A stretch of DNA of 64,000 nucleotides from Atopsyche davidsoni (GCA_022113835.1 JAILWY010000008.1:6111001-6175000); one strand, 5' to 3'; shown: positions 22,600-32,459, numbered from the stretch's first letter. The notes: generated by a model from the sequence alone, not told the origin. Program-made: numbers and translations.

Positions 22600-22910
22600 A
22601 GTCTCCACGCCCTCCCCTTGTGCATGGCTGCCATTCTGACCGTGTGTAAAGGATCGGTAATGGAGTAGTGATCTTGGAATAGTCGTGAAGGGATGTGCTT
22701 TGGCTCCTGTTATTGTTTATGTAGCTTGCTGCAGAAGGAGTATCAAATCTAAACCCCAGAGCTTTGTAATGATGGGATTATATAATAATGCTATTGTAGA
22801 AGTACCCGGAACCCACTACTCAATTTTTCCCTTAGAAAACCATGAATGAAGTGAAACAGTGAAATGGTCGCCAACCTCCTCTGAGACGAGGCACTTGATG
22901 TAAAAAAAAA
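22600..22910 (+). repeat. Composite ~300-bp repeat ending in the RTE tail, copy A
   Basis: The body runs from cctccccttgtgcatggctg through gtaatggagtagtg and ctgcagaaggagtat, then ccagagctttgtaatga and aaaaccatgaatgaagtg, and closes with the RTE tail gaaatggtcgccaacctcct and a hairpin. Copy B (29255) has the same order, and two inverted copies (42000, 50640) share the body. A body unlike the LINE joined to the LINE's 3' end is how SINEs borrow LINE machinery. A diverged LINE 3' region is the alternative. Confidence 0.75.
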
Positions 22911-23580
22911 TCCTTCAAGGGTATGACTTCGTATCCCAGCTGCGTTTTTTTAAATATATTTTTAAGTTTTAAATATATATCGTTAAACACGATGAAACAT
23001 ATTTTTTTAAACATTCACCAATCGCATAGATCTTAGTGTTTTGTTACGTTCATAGTTGACTACTTGTGATATAAATGTCACTTGATTCACGCAAAGAAGA
23101 CGGTTGGGTAACACGGCCGAGGAGGTGGCGGAGGAGCAGTCGTGAGGGAGCCAGCTCAGGCGCATCCAGCATGCGGCATGCAGTGCATAGCACGCGGCAC
23201 GCAGTCCCCAGCATGCAGGTTCGCCTTTGCGCTGCACCACCGGCGATCACGACTGCGGGACAAAGGCGCAAGGAGCTGGCGTCATCGCGGCAACGCTCAC
23301 TTTTTTTATTTGAATGCAATGATTAACGAGGCGACGCTTTGTTTATTGATTTTTTTATTTGAAAGATCTTTTGTTTGGGCTGTTGCAACGCTGTGACGCT
23401 GTAGTTTCATCACAACCATCGCTCCGTCTTATTCATTGCATTGGTGGAGGCATCTGCGCCCAAATGGTCCGAAACCGCGTTGCACTAATTAGCATATCTT
23501 TAGTGGCAAGCTTTTTACTGCTGTAATCACAATCAAACAGACTTAATAGTCAGTAAATAAGCACCGTAACCACTTAACTA
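22911..23580. other. Intergenic DNA with a GC-rich block
   Basis: Positions 23095-23300 are GC-rich with a short internal tandem of gcatgcggcatgcagtgcat-like motifs and overlapping open frames on both strands. No splice or start signal singles out one frame. It may be an exon or a degenerate GC-rich repeat. Confidence 0.35.
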
Positions 23581-23582
23581 CT

Positions 23583-23660
23583 TATTCTTCCTCAAGTGCT
23601 TCTACACAGATTGGTGACCATCTCCCTGAACAAATGTTAAGGTATCCTATTTTTGACTTT
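23583..23660 (-). repeat. RTE-LINE 3' tail
   Basis: The minus strand reads ttcagggagatggtcaccaa (FREMVTN) and ends in an A/G-rich gaggaagaataag simple tail. Confidence 0.7.
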
Positions 23661-24270
23661 ACAATATACCAATAACGAATGAAATGATTTAACTTTTAAT
23701 AATAAAGCCACTACAAGGTTTATTCTGTCATCATAAAGAGACGTTTGCCTTGCTGCTGAAATTACGGCACGCCACTGCATTACGAGTGGAAGAATGACTC
23801 CATTACATTCCATATAAGCAAAACTGAATACAGTTATCATAAACTCTGAAAAATAATTAAACGTTACAAGCGCAATATATTTTTTTCAATATGTTAATAT
23901 ATATACTTTTATATTTAAAACTTTCTATCGCTGTGTGCTTTAATGGGATTATTTATAGTTTTTTTTTTTGAGGCGGTAATTTTAATGTTTCGAGAAGTAT
24001 TTTATAACACCTTGCAACACTGAAAGAAGCGTGTGTGGTTATCATGCTGCAGCCCACGCCTGGCGAGGTGCACAAGGTAGCTGCAAGAAGGCAGGCAGAA
24101 GGTAGGCACAGGGTGGGGCGAAGAAAGTTGACCTTCTTTTGCGAGACCGGGTGCCTTATGCAACAGCAATTGTTAGCATTCGAAATTAAACGGCTGAGAC
24201 TAACCGATTACAGATTTTATAATAAACCTGAGTACTTTGCATTGCTCCGAGGGCTTATTGAAATTATATG
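23661..24270. other. Intergenic DNA
   Basis: A mixed-composition stretch at 24030-24190 includes caggcagaaggtaggcacag. An open frame of 78 codons covers it but has no motif. Confidence 0.4.
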
Positions 24271-24274
24271 AATA

Positions 24275-24854
24275 GTATCGCTAAGTCCCATACTCGAGTT
24301 TTTTTGATCATTTTCTGGTCCGTTTTGCGAAAAATCGACTTCACCAATCGAAAAAAATCAAATGCAAAAAGTTAGATACACCCCTTCTTCCGAACAAAAC
24401 ATATTTTTAATTCATGTAAATATGTGTTTTTCCGATTGAAGTGTAGGACTTTTGAGATTCGTCATGTCCCTGTTCTAAGACTCCTTAACATTTAAAAGTC
24501 TTTTTTTCAATTGGAATTAAAAGATTAAATATAAACCCTGTGTGATTTATTATTTTAAAAATTTAAATTTAAAAAATCTTTAACAAACTTTGGTTTTGGA
24601 AAATCGTCATTTTATCCAATTTTTCAACATCTTCATGATTTTATTTTACCCTGAAAATGGACGTTAATTAAATAATAAAAAATAGATTAATATAATTTAT
24701 AGTTTTTTCAATACTTTATAAAAAAATCAACTTTCGACATAGAAAAACAATGTGACAATTAAATTAATTTAATGATACGATTTCGCCTGGTAAAACGGTA
24801 CTTTTTTGTGGCAGACGGGGGATGGACACCAAGCAAGGTTAGGTAGCAAGACCC
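24275..24854 (+). mobile_element. TTAA-flanked piggyBac-like MITE, copy 1
   Basis: The body matches copies at 37748 and 48305: aagtcccata near the left end, then tggtccgttttgcgaaaaat, gaagtgtagga and agattcgtc, then gtggcagacgggggatgg. The right end is caagaccc followed by TTAA (24855-24858), the complement of the left end TTAA|GGGTCT seen in copy 3. TTAA target duplication plus GGG/CCC ends is the signature of the piggyBac superfamily. The left TTAA of this copy is mutated. No transposase is encoded. Confidence 0.75.
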
Positions 24855-24858
24855 TTAA

Positions 24859-26910
24859 GTATATAATAATCATTTTATCCAAAACCTTCTGCCTTGTAAA
24901 ATTGTCGGTTATATCGCAGCGTGTATAGTGGACGCTATTGGCTATACTCTTCGGTTGTCGGTTGTGTCGTGATGTATGTTAAAAAAAGCGACTGTGAATT
25001 GAGATAAAGAGGTCAAAGATGTGTCAAACATGTTCGCTGCTCTGTGGCGCACTTTTGTGTGCAACAACAACATTCCTGGGAACCGATAAAGTCCGGTCCA
25101 TATCAGCAATTAAACAGCCGAGCGATGGCGAAACCGCATGTGAGCGATTTCAATATTTTCTCAAAGGCTTTATTGGACGTATCGTAGCCCAGGGGTGTAT
25201 GCCATACGCGCGCAAGTTCATTCAGTGAAAGATAATATATTTTTATTGCGTTTTATTGTGTATATTATGTTGCATATGTGACCCCGTCAATTCTAAACCA
25301 GACTACTACACTCATGTGCTTGAATAACCGGATATTTTAAGGAATTCGCATAATATAAAGAAGGACGCATTACACTATTTATCAAACAGAACCATTCACA
25401 GTCTTGTTCAGTAAAAATCCTCATAATACTGAAAGGCACATATATCTTGTTAAAAATGCTACTGTGTAACAACTTCATTGGATAACTATTTCGACCAAGT
25501 CATGAGTTGCGAAGTATACTAATGTTTAAAACATGTCAACTATTATATATTAAATGCGTAAAAAAATTAACCGGGTAAGTTATTTGGGCGATTGTATTGT
25601 AGTGAAAAAAATGTTAAGGTGGTTTGTGGGACGTTACCTGGCACAACGCAAAAACTACCCCTCGCTTTAAATTGTGGACTGGTCCCCTGAAGGGCGCGGC
25701 GCGTGACAGGTGTGACGTCAGCGGGAGTGGCGCCCGTCCTTCTTTTGTTTTTCGGCCTTTCGGAAATGGAACACCCCCTCCCCCTCCCCTTGCCCCCCCC
25801 CCCCGTCCCGCCCACCGTCCCCCCGGCTCACTAAACAACCCGCTAATTAAAGCGACATTGATTTTCCGATAGGGAGGCTCGCTGTGTCTTTCTGTGACAT
25901 TCACAACTATGCCGGGGGGCGACTGTGACATTTGGGCGAAATAATGAATGGAGAAGCGAAATCCATCGTAAAAGTTGATAATACTCTCGGTTCGCATGCA
26001 ATGCACAAATGAAACGTAGAGAAAAATATTTAAAAAAAAAATAGCAACACCTATGGGATTTTTCTCGATTGATATGTGTCCGAATACATGTAAAATATTG
26101 TTGACTTCACAAGTAAATATTCAAGAATTACTAAACTAATTTTTTTTTATAGATGATCCTTACATTTGATAAGTATTAAGAAATCAAACAAAAATATATT
26201 ATATTCAATAATTAATAAGGTGGCATTACTTATGTCACAATATAATCTTGCAATTTTTCGCAAGCAATATTAATTGATATTTAGATTTATAAAGTATTAG
26301 CACTTCTATGTAGAAAGCTAACAAAATGTATTATTTTTCTAGATTTATGTACGAGTGTGTCCTTATTGGGTGTGTGATAGCATCTATTGAATATTTAAAA
26401 AAATACTATGGAGATATTACAAATGACATGATTGAGTATTAATGCTCTCTAAAGAAAATTTTTATATTTGTGAAGTTTTATGATTTCTCTATTTTTAAGA
26501 AGCAAACAAAATATATTTTTGTGCACGAACGTAATATTTGAAAGACAAAATCCTCACGAATGTCCAATCGACATTATGAAAAAGACACTCGGAAAGGTAG
26601 TACGTGCCAAAGAAGTGCAAAAACCACGAAGAGTACTAAATTCGGAATTAATACATCACTGAACACTGAATCTCACCATTCAAGCATTGAATGGTGAAAA
26701 TCAATGGTGTTTTCATCTGACAAAGCAAAAAAAATACTTATAAGTAAAAATGCTTAGAAACATGCAATTTTTTTGTATGTAACAAATGCACAGTTTATAT
26801 TCAGTTTTTGTCTTTATTCAATACATTTATTTTCCAGATTCATTCAAATAAGCAATGCTACTACTGTGCGTTGTTTCCTTAGACCAAACCATAAATAAAC
26901 GTCCAAAATT
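24859..26910. other. Intergenic DNA with a GC-rich, CpG-island-like block
   Basis: Positions 25660-25915 are very GC-rich, with a C-run and a perfect CRE-type octamer tgacgtca at 25713-25720. The block has open frames on both strands but no splice signals, which fits a CpG-rich promoter or 5' exon. The segment 24905-25230 has balanced composition; its open frame (25019-25228) shows no domain. The rest is AT-rich. Confidence 0.4.
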
Positions 26911-26937
26911 TAGTGATGTTATTGCCTGATTGCAAAT

Positions 26938-27215
26938 CGGTCGCAAGTTGTGTCGCTGCGCGTGTAGTTGGCTTTATGGTTGACCATGTCGCAAATGAAA
27001 GAGTCTTGCATAGAAAACTCAAAGAAAGAGAACTCCTGCAAAGTATCCTATTTTTGTCATACTTTTTCAAGAGAAAATCGAAGGAAAAGAGGCAAAACCA
27101 ACGCCAGTGATTTTAAGTCGGGAGTACAACCGAACTAGTAAGACTGGATTAAATATATGTAAAGTGACATGGTCACCAACTTACATTGGAGTGGAACTCC
27201 ATTGTCTATAATTAC
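26938..27215 (+). pseudogene. RTE-like LINE fragment with short upstream repeat motif
   Basis: The segment begins with gcaagttgtgtcgctgcgcg and tgtagttggctttatgg, a motif shared with 47545 and, more weakly, 42863 and 38395. It then gives a decayed RTE C-terminus: LHRKLKERELLQSIL, FFKRKSKEKR and gtcgggagtacaaccgaact. It ends in the tail gacatggtcaccaacttaca. Several frame breaks. Confidence 0.7.
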
Positions 27216-27367
27216 TGTGTTAATTAGGTAAACCCATATGAGTCATAAAAATATCGATCTATTATTTACTACAGCATTTTCTCAACGATAAAAAAGTATA
27301 TTATTGATTTTTTGTGAAGACCGTCTCACAGGAAGTACGATTTTGCCTATACAGGTTTGATTGAATG

Positions 27368-27600
27368 ATACATTTTTTTTAAATATTGAAAATTGATTAA
27401 AGCATTAGTATTGCAAGTCACACAATATTTAATTGGCATAATAAGTACGTTGTTTCATTTATAGGATATGATTGTTAAAAATTCAATGGTAATGCACCGG
27501 CCATGTAATTTTGGGGATGTGGGTTCAAATCCCACACAAATCACGATGATATTTTTCTAAGAGTTTCTTTAATCAATTTTCAATATTTGAAAAAATGTAC
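27368..27600. repeat. Inverted repeat enclosing a tRNA-like SINE
   Basis: Arms of about 34 bp (27368-27402 and 27567-27600) are inverted copies sharing aaatattgaaaattgattaa. They enclose about 164 bp that contains the SINE head described next. The whole unit could fold into a long stem. It may be a MITE or a SINE inserted in, or mobilised with, a fold-back. Confidence 0.7.
27480..27566 (+). repeat. tRNA-derived SINE
   Basis: A-box-like tcaatggtaatgcacc and a canonical B box gtgggttcaaatcccacac (a self-pairing T arm), then a body caaatcacgatgatattttt. The body recurs alone at 36487, showing it is a mobile family. Confidence 0.75.
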
Positions 27601-27744
27601 TTAACCATTATCGATAAAAAAGTAAATGCTTTTTTTTATAATAAAATTACAACCCGTCAAAAATAACAAGGAAGTGTTCGGCTGCTTACTGTAAGTTGAG
27701 GTTTGCATTTTTGTATCGAAAACGAGTAATAAAACATCGCGAGG

Positions 27745-27900
27745 AATTGATATTGCGGTCGCGGCGGTTGTTGCTGCTTCCTACACCGAGGCGACGGGGT
27801 TCGAGCCCCTGTCCGTTACCTACAAACTAGCATTCACACCTCAGGTACAAAGATGCCAGATACCCCACCCACTGCTACAACTCGAAGAGCACAAACCTAT
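27745..27900 (+). repeat. tRNA-like SINE, second family
   Basis: A well-formed B box sits in a T arm, acggggttcgagcccctgt, with a looser A-box region gcggtcgcggcggttgttgc 40 bp upstream. The body after it is GC-richer than its surroundings. No second copy is seen in the window, so a degenerate tRNA pseudogene is also possible. Confidence 0.5.
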
Positions 27901-29250
27901 TAGAATTTTAAACCAACTGTGTAATAAATAATATTGACATGAAATACACACGTATGCATTGATTCCGTTACAGTTATTTTAATGGGTGTTTTTATGATAA
28001 ATGATCCAGTATTCTGAACGCGTATATTGGTTTTAATATTTATTAAGATATACGTGAAAACTGCTAATAAATAATATGTTTATTATTAAAAAAAGCTTCC
28101 CCGTAGACTAGAAAGAGAAGAGGTTAACCAACTCGGGTCGCGCGGCTCCGAAAAAGGCGACGGCCCGTTATACATTTTTTCATCGCCGGTACTCCTATAC
28201 AGAAAGCGAGGCTTTGAATTATAACCGATTAAGGCCCGCGACAGCACGACTCGCCTTGGGACTCTGCTGAAATAACACATTCGTGACAAAAGCACCGGAG
28301 GTTCAGCCACGCCGCCTTATTAATTTCATTACTTTGCATACTGTCCCCGCCGCGAAAAAAACGGCAAGTCCCTGTTAGGAGGCAATGCATAATACTGTGT
28401 GGCACCATTACTGCTTTGGGTGTCCTGTCCATAACTTCCAGAGTAAAATATCGAATATACTTATTTCTCTAAATATAATCTATACTTTACGTGCTGAATA
28501 GAAGGACACAAGCGTACATATCAGATAGGCAAGCAGTTGTCTTCTTGGATTTAAAGATTTCACAGAAAAACTTATTCACTTGCACGGATTGCCAGAAACC
28601 CTATATCGTAGTGTAAATACAATATCTTTAGATTTTCAGAATAGTACTTTTAGATTCTGTTGATCATTATTTATTTCTTGGATATAGAACCTCTACATTA
28701 CAAATTGAATCGATTTGTGCATATTCAATGCTTCAATGCTTTCGATATGCATTTTGATGCCTAAAGCATTGAATAAAATTCACAAATTCATTTAGTATTG
28801 AAATTATATTTAAAGGTTGTTACACTTGTATATTTTTCAGTCATTTGACATTTCAGCCAATAATGCTAGAGCCATTTTCTGAGAACTCCAAATAACACGC
28901 TGGAATAAAAGATGCGTCACAGTTTATTTACGAATTCAGCAGAAAAATTCTTAAAATGTTAGAGATAAATATTTGTCGAATTTTGCCCTTATAATAATGA
29001 ATAAGAACACCGGACTATAATAAGTATAATTTTTTTTTCAATTATTAAAAAAATAATTAAATGCCTCAGAAGATGATGAGTCTATTGTTATGGCAGGTCT
29101 GGTGGCAGATCAGCACGGAAATGTGCAGAGCAATACTGAGTGTGCTTTACGGTCTCTCTACTGCTATTTAATCATCAGGACCCCACAAAATTAAAAAAAA
29201 TGATAAAAAGTACGTACGGTAAAAAAAACACCTGCTTTACAAGTCATTAA
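27901..29250. other. Intergenic DNA with a GC-richer block
   Basis: Positions 28085-28400 have raised GC with minus-strand frames (MAEPPVLLSRMCYFSRVPRR onward) but no splice support. The other bases are AT-rich and unremarkable. Confidence 0.4.
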
Positions 29251-29254
29251 GGTT

Positions 29255-29592
29255 TTTATGCTCTCCCCACTATCCCCGTTTAGTTGCTTTTCGTGCCCTG
29301 AGCGTAAGTAAATGGTAATGGAGTAGCGAGTTTATAATGTTTGTAGAAGGATGTGTTCTGGAAGTACCTTGACGAGATGGGAAGGGGGCTCTCTTGCTTT
29401 TGCTTCTACTGACTGCTGCAGAAGAAATATAAGATCTAAATGCCAGAGGTTTGTAACAAAAGAACTGTATAATAATGCTGTTGAACAGCAGCAATATATA
29501 CCCTAAAAAAAACCACGAACAGACAAGCAATGTTTTCATTGAAATGGTCACCAACTTCCTCTGAGAAGAGGCGCATAAAGAAGATATTCTTA
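29255..29592 (+). repeat. Composite ~330-bp repeat ending in the RTE tail, copy B
   Basis: Collinear with 22600-22910: ctctccccactatccccgtt, gtaatggagtagcg, ctgctgcagaagaaatataa, gatctaaatgccagaggttt, aaccacgaacagacaag, then gaaatggtcaccaacttcct and aagaggcgcataaagaag. It lies about 30 bp beyond the splice donor of the CABIT exon, on the opposite strand, so it sits inside that gene's downstream intron if the donor is used. Confidence 0.8.
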
Positions 29593-29616
29593 TTAAAGGT
29601 AAAATAGTTGAATATA

Positions 29617-29625
29617 AACTCACCG
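29617..29625 (-). other. Splice donor just after the CABIT stop codon
   Basis: The minus strand reads gcg|gtgagtt, a near-consensus donor with the last exon base at 29624. It lies 8 nt past the TAA stop (29634-29632). If used, the gene has an intron in its 3' UTR. So short a distance should not trigger nonsense-mediated decay. Otherwise a different isoform may splice past this stop. Confidence 0.6.
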
Positions 29626-29631
29626 CTCATT

Positions 29632-31569
29632 TTAAAGGTATAACGTCCCGACTCGCTTCTGCCCGCTAAGAGACAGCTTGTTGGCGCTCTTCCTGTAGAC
29701 CACCGCTTCCTGCTTGGGCTTGCTGGGCTTCTGCCTCTCGTGGCCGGGATCCTGGCAGCCCCGCAGCTCCCACACCAGGTTGGTCAGGGACTTGGGGCGG
29801 CTGAGCCTCCGCGACCTCTTCTCGGGCACCTTCGCCCCGGCGCCGGAGTCGCCCGAAGTTCTCCCGCCGGAGTGACTGGAGTCCAGTGTCCCGTCTAGTT
29901 CCATGGCCTGGTGCAGGTTGGACAGGCTCTTGTAGCGGATGTTAAAGAGGGGAGATCCCCCTATGTGCAGGGGGTTCAGACCGGGACTAGGTAGTGGACT
30001 AGGGGGCAGTTCCTTCATGGGGGAGTTGCTTTTTTGCCTGAACGCAATCCTGTTGCGTTGTGAGTTACCATTGTTCTTTATATATAATTTCGGAAGGTTG
30101 TTGCTAGCCGGAGCGATGGAGCACTTCTCCTTGTAGATAATAACTGGTGCTGCTTCTTTTATTGTAGTCACTGCTGCCTTTCTTGTTCTTTTTTCGGCTT
30201 TGCCTACGATAGGGGCGCTGGGTGGTTTCTTCCCTGGGATTGTCTCTATTGGGGGAGGTTCGGGCCTACTGTCGGTTATCAGTGGCATGTGGATAGGAGT
30301 TGTCACCGGGGAGGTAGGAGCCGATTCGTGTCTCGTGATGATCGCGTCGCTGGCAAAAGGCGATTTCACGTTTTTGGGAAGAGGAGCGAAGCCCCTGACG
30401 TAATCGTAAATCTGGTCTATGTCGTCGTACTCGTCCGACTGCGGAGCCACCTTGGTTTCTTCCTTATGAGCATGATTATGGCTGTGAATATGGCTACGGT
30501 GCAGATTTACTATGTGCCCGTATTTATGACTGTGGTTGGCGGAGTCCGAAGAGGCGCTTCGCCGCAGGAAGTATCCGGTTTTGGCGGGAGCCTGCGAGGA
30601 CCTCTTGGGGTCCCCGAGCTTGCCGTCCAGGACGTGCATCTTGTCAGTGACCTCGCAAAGCAAGCGGTTACACTTCTCAACGATGCGGGAAAACTCCATG
30701 AAGTTCTTGATCTGGTCGTCATTCCTGCAGCGTTGCAGCTTGAGCGGTGCTGCCAGAGGCAAGGCAATGAGAGCGTTCGCCTCCTTCTGCAGGGGCAGGG
30801 CGAAGATGTGCTCCTCCTCGAACGACGCAATCAATCGCAATTCCGGCACAAAGTGACTCGCGCTCTTTAGCCCTCGCGGAGGAGTCCCGTGCACCAGTCT
30901 AACGGTCAACGGAAACCTCTTGGACAGCAAGTTCTTCGCAGTGTGAACGCCGCTTATATTATCTTCTTTCGCCAGTGCTGAAAATCGTCCCCGCTGCTCT
31001 AACCCCAGTAAAACTGTATCCCCCTTAGAATCAGTGCACCTCAAGAACTTTCCTTTCGACCCATTTGCGTGTACTTCTCCTTCGGGTATCAGCGTTTCTC
31101 CCGCTGCTACGTTTCTAGCACTACCGGCAGTGATGCTACCGTCTATTTCAACTCTCCCCTGCAGCACCCTGATAGATTCCCTCACTAAGCACCCGGCCAG
31201 CCGTCGCCTGGAGAGCTCGGAAACGCTCTCCATGCACCTGACGGCTCGGCCCTCCTCGCTGAGCAGCTCGAAGTAGCCGAGGTAGGACTCCGGGATGGCC
31301 AGGCGGGGGCCCACGCAGACGAGTCGCCGGCCTTCCTTGAGCTTGACGGCTTGGGCGACGATCTGCCTGCGGCGGCCGGCGGAGACCAGCAGCGCGGCCG
31401 CCTGCAGGCCAGGGCTGGGCAGGGTGGGCACGCCCAGGCCGGCATACTGCCCCTTGGAGAACTTGACGAGCGCGGGCAGCCGGGCGTGGGGCACGAACTC
31501 GCGCAGGTGAGCGGCCTCGTCCGACCAGCGCGCCGCCGCCACCAGGATCTGGCCGTCCGTCGCTGCCAT
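29632..31569 (-). CDS. CABIT-domain protein (THEMIS/GAREM/Serrano-like), 645 aa
   Basis: I recognise a CABIT domain at about residues 24-285: a beta-rich module containing LPALVKFSKGQYAGLG, then the central core IPESYLGYFELLSEEG with RCMESVSEL, and a second half ending near ALPLAAPLKLQRC. CABIT proteins include THEMIS and GAREM, which act as adaptors in tyrosine-kinase signalling. Insect relatives include Serrano, linked to planar polarity and tube size. C-terminal to the domain are a histidine-rich stretch (346-369), an acidic tyrosine cluster EYDDIDQIYDYV (380-391) that could be phosphorylated and bind SH2 adaptors, a proline motif LPPSPLPSP (521-529) suited to SH3 binding, and a basic conserved-looking block RPKSLTNLVWELRG (591-604). 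No signal peptide or membrane segment is seen, so it is likely cytoplasmic. The start is supported by a strong context (ccgccatgg) and an in-frame TGA 27 nt upstream. The whole frame is intact and far more GC-rich than its surroundings. No C-terminal SAM domain is present. Confidence 0.85.
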   Translation of the reverse strand: MAATDGQILVAAARWSDEAAHLREFVPHARLPALVKFSKGQYAGLGVPTLPSPGLQAAALLVSAGRRRQIVAQAVKLKEGRRLVCVGPRLAIPESYLGYFELLSEEGRAVRCMESVSELSRRRLAGCLVRESIRVLQGRVEIDGSITAGSARNVAAGETLIPEGEVHANGSKGKFLRCTDSKGDTVLLGLEQRGRFSALAKEDNISGVHTAKNLLSKRFPLTVRLVHGTPPRGLKSASHFVPELRLIASFEEEHIFALPLQKEANALIALPLAAPLKLQRCRNDDQIKNFMEFSRIVEKCNRLLCEVTDKMHVLDGKLGDPKRSSQAPAKTGYFLRRSASSDSANHSHKYGHIVNLHRSHIHSHNHAHKEETKVAPQSDEYDDIDQIYDYVRGFAPLPKNVKSPFASDAIITRHESAPTSPVTTPIHMPLITDSRPEPPPIETIPGKKPPSAPIVGKAEKRTRKAAVTTIKEAAPVIIYKEKCSIAPASNNLPKLYIKNNGNSQRNRIAFRQKSNSPMKELPPSPLPSPGLNPLHIGGSPLFNIRYKSLSNLHQAMELDGTLDSSHSGGRTSGDSGAGAKVPEKRSRRLSRPKSLTNLVWELRGCQDPGHERQKPSKPKQEAVVYRKSANKLSLSGQKRVGTLYL

Positions 31570-31596
31570 GGCGGTGCGGCTGCACGGGATGCTTAG

Positions 31597-31622
31597 TCAC
31601 ATCTGGAACGAAAAAACACACC
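31597..31622 (-). other. Splice acceptor and start-stop uORF (ATG-TGA)
   Basis: The minus strand reads tgtgttttttcgttccag, a good pyrimidine tract and acceptor ending at 31603. The exon then opens at 31602 with ATG immediately followed by TGA, in frame with the main start 33 nt downstream. A minimal start-stop upstream ORF of this kind can stall ribosomes and damp translation; that role is inferred. It also blocks any in-frame N-terminal extension from an upstream exon. Confidence 0.6.
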
Positions 31623-32089
31623 ACATCAATCTCAAGACCTCCAAGCACCCACATGTTCAACTTGACTTGCAAACAAAATAATCATGCAGCTAGATAATAT
31701 TTTGCCTTGATGTATCCAAGGGACTAAAGACCTTTTCGCCGTTGATTAATATTGCTTGTTGATTATGGATGTAGGATCAAAAGGCTGGCGAAATGTTTGC
31801 GTATTCGTTTATTAAGATGATGGACAAAACAGAATTATACGTGGTTACTGGTCGAGTGTCTGCGTCTCTCTGTGGGGTGCTGGGGTTGTAGGGTTGTTGT
31901 AGGGGCGGAGCTTATCGAGTCAAATATTGTAGCGGCGTATTTGCACTGACCGCTACAACCTCTTGCTTCTACTGAATTATAAAAACAAAATAGCGTTAAT
32001 TAATTTTTGCTCTAGGCCGATCCGTTAAATGCAGTTTTTACTCTCATAAAAATATACGACGTGTTTGCCAATCTAAAACACATTCAATT
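31623..32089. other. Likely intron or 5' region of the CABIT gene
   Basis: Noncoding sequence upstream of the acceptor. A GT-rich stretch gctggggttgtagggttgtt lies at 31879-31898. No repeat is recognised. Confidence 0.5.
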
Positions 32090-32430
32090 AAATCTATTAG
32101 CGCGGAGCCATTAAACCCGAGCGATCGGAACAAAATCCGAACAATGCCGGTACACGCGGGGCACGTAGGTGTCCCGGGAGCACGTTCAGAACACGAAAAA
32201 GCCACAATTACTTCTTGACCGTACCACACGCGCCTCGCGTTAGACACAGCCCGGCCAACAAAAGCTGCAACAGGCAAATGTGCCTCGTAACGCTGTACGC
32301 GGCGAGACGTGTCGTGTAACTGTACCCGGCCGCTCCACACATCCTGTTCCCGGCGCGGGCCGCTCCTCGCGCCGCGCTGGAGACCTAACCCCTGCACACC
32401 CTGACTTATACTTATAATAATAGACACCCG
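32090..32430 (-). promoter_or_regulatory. GC/CpG-rich block, putative promoter or 5' exon of the CABIT gene
   Basis: About 340 bp of CpG-rich sequence (for example ggcgcgggccgctcctcgcg) lies roughly 0.5-0.8 kb upstream of the CABIT coding exon on its 5' side. An open minus-strand frame crosses it, but the composition suggests an untranslated exon or promoter. No donor is clearly defined, so the link to the gene is positional. Confidence 0.4.
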
Positions 32431-32459
32431 TATTAAAAATAATATATATAAATAAAAAA

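Noticed and set aside
25567..26006. 130-codon G/R-rich minus frame
   Set aside because: Low-complexity translation of a C-run in a CpG-rich block; more likely a promoter-type region.
27480..27566. Functional tRNA gene
   Set aside because: B-box arm is good, but no acceptor stem and no proper D arm; the body recurs elsewhere without the head.
30289..30870. Long plus-strand frame of 193 codons
   Set aside because: Antisense shadow of the CABIT exon; GC-rich coding exons keep opposite frames open.
31148..31672. 174-codon minus frame overlapping the CABIT start
   Set aside because: Out-of-frame shadow that reads through the splice acceptor; the R/P/A-rich content is typical of a shifted GC-rich frame.
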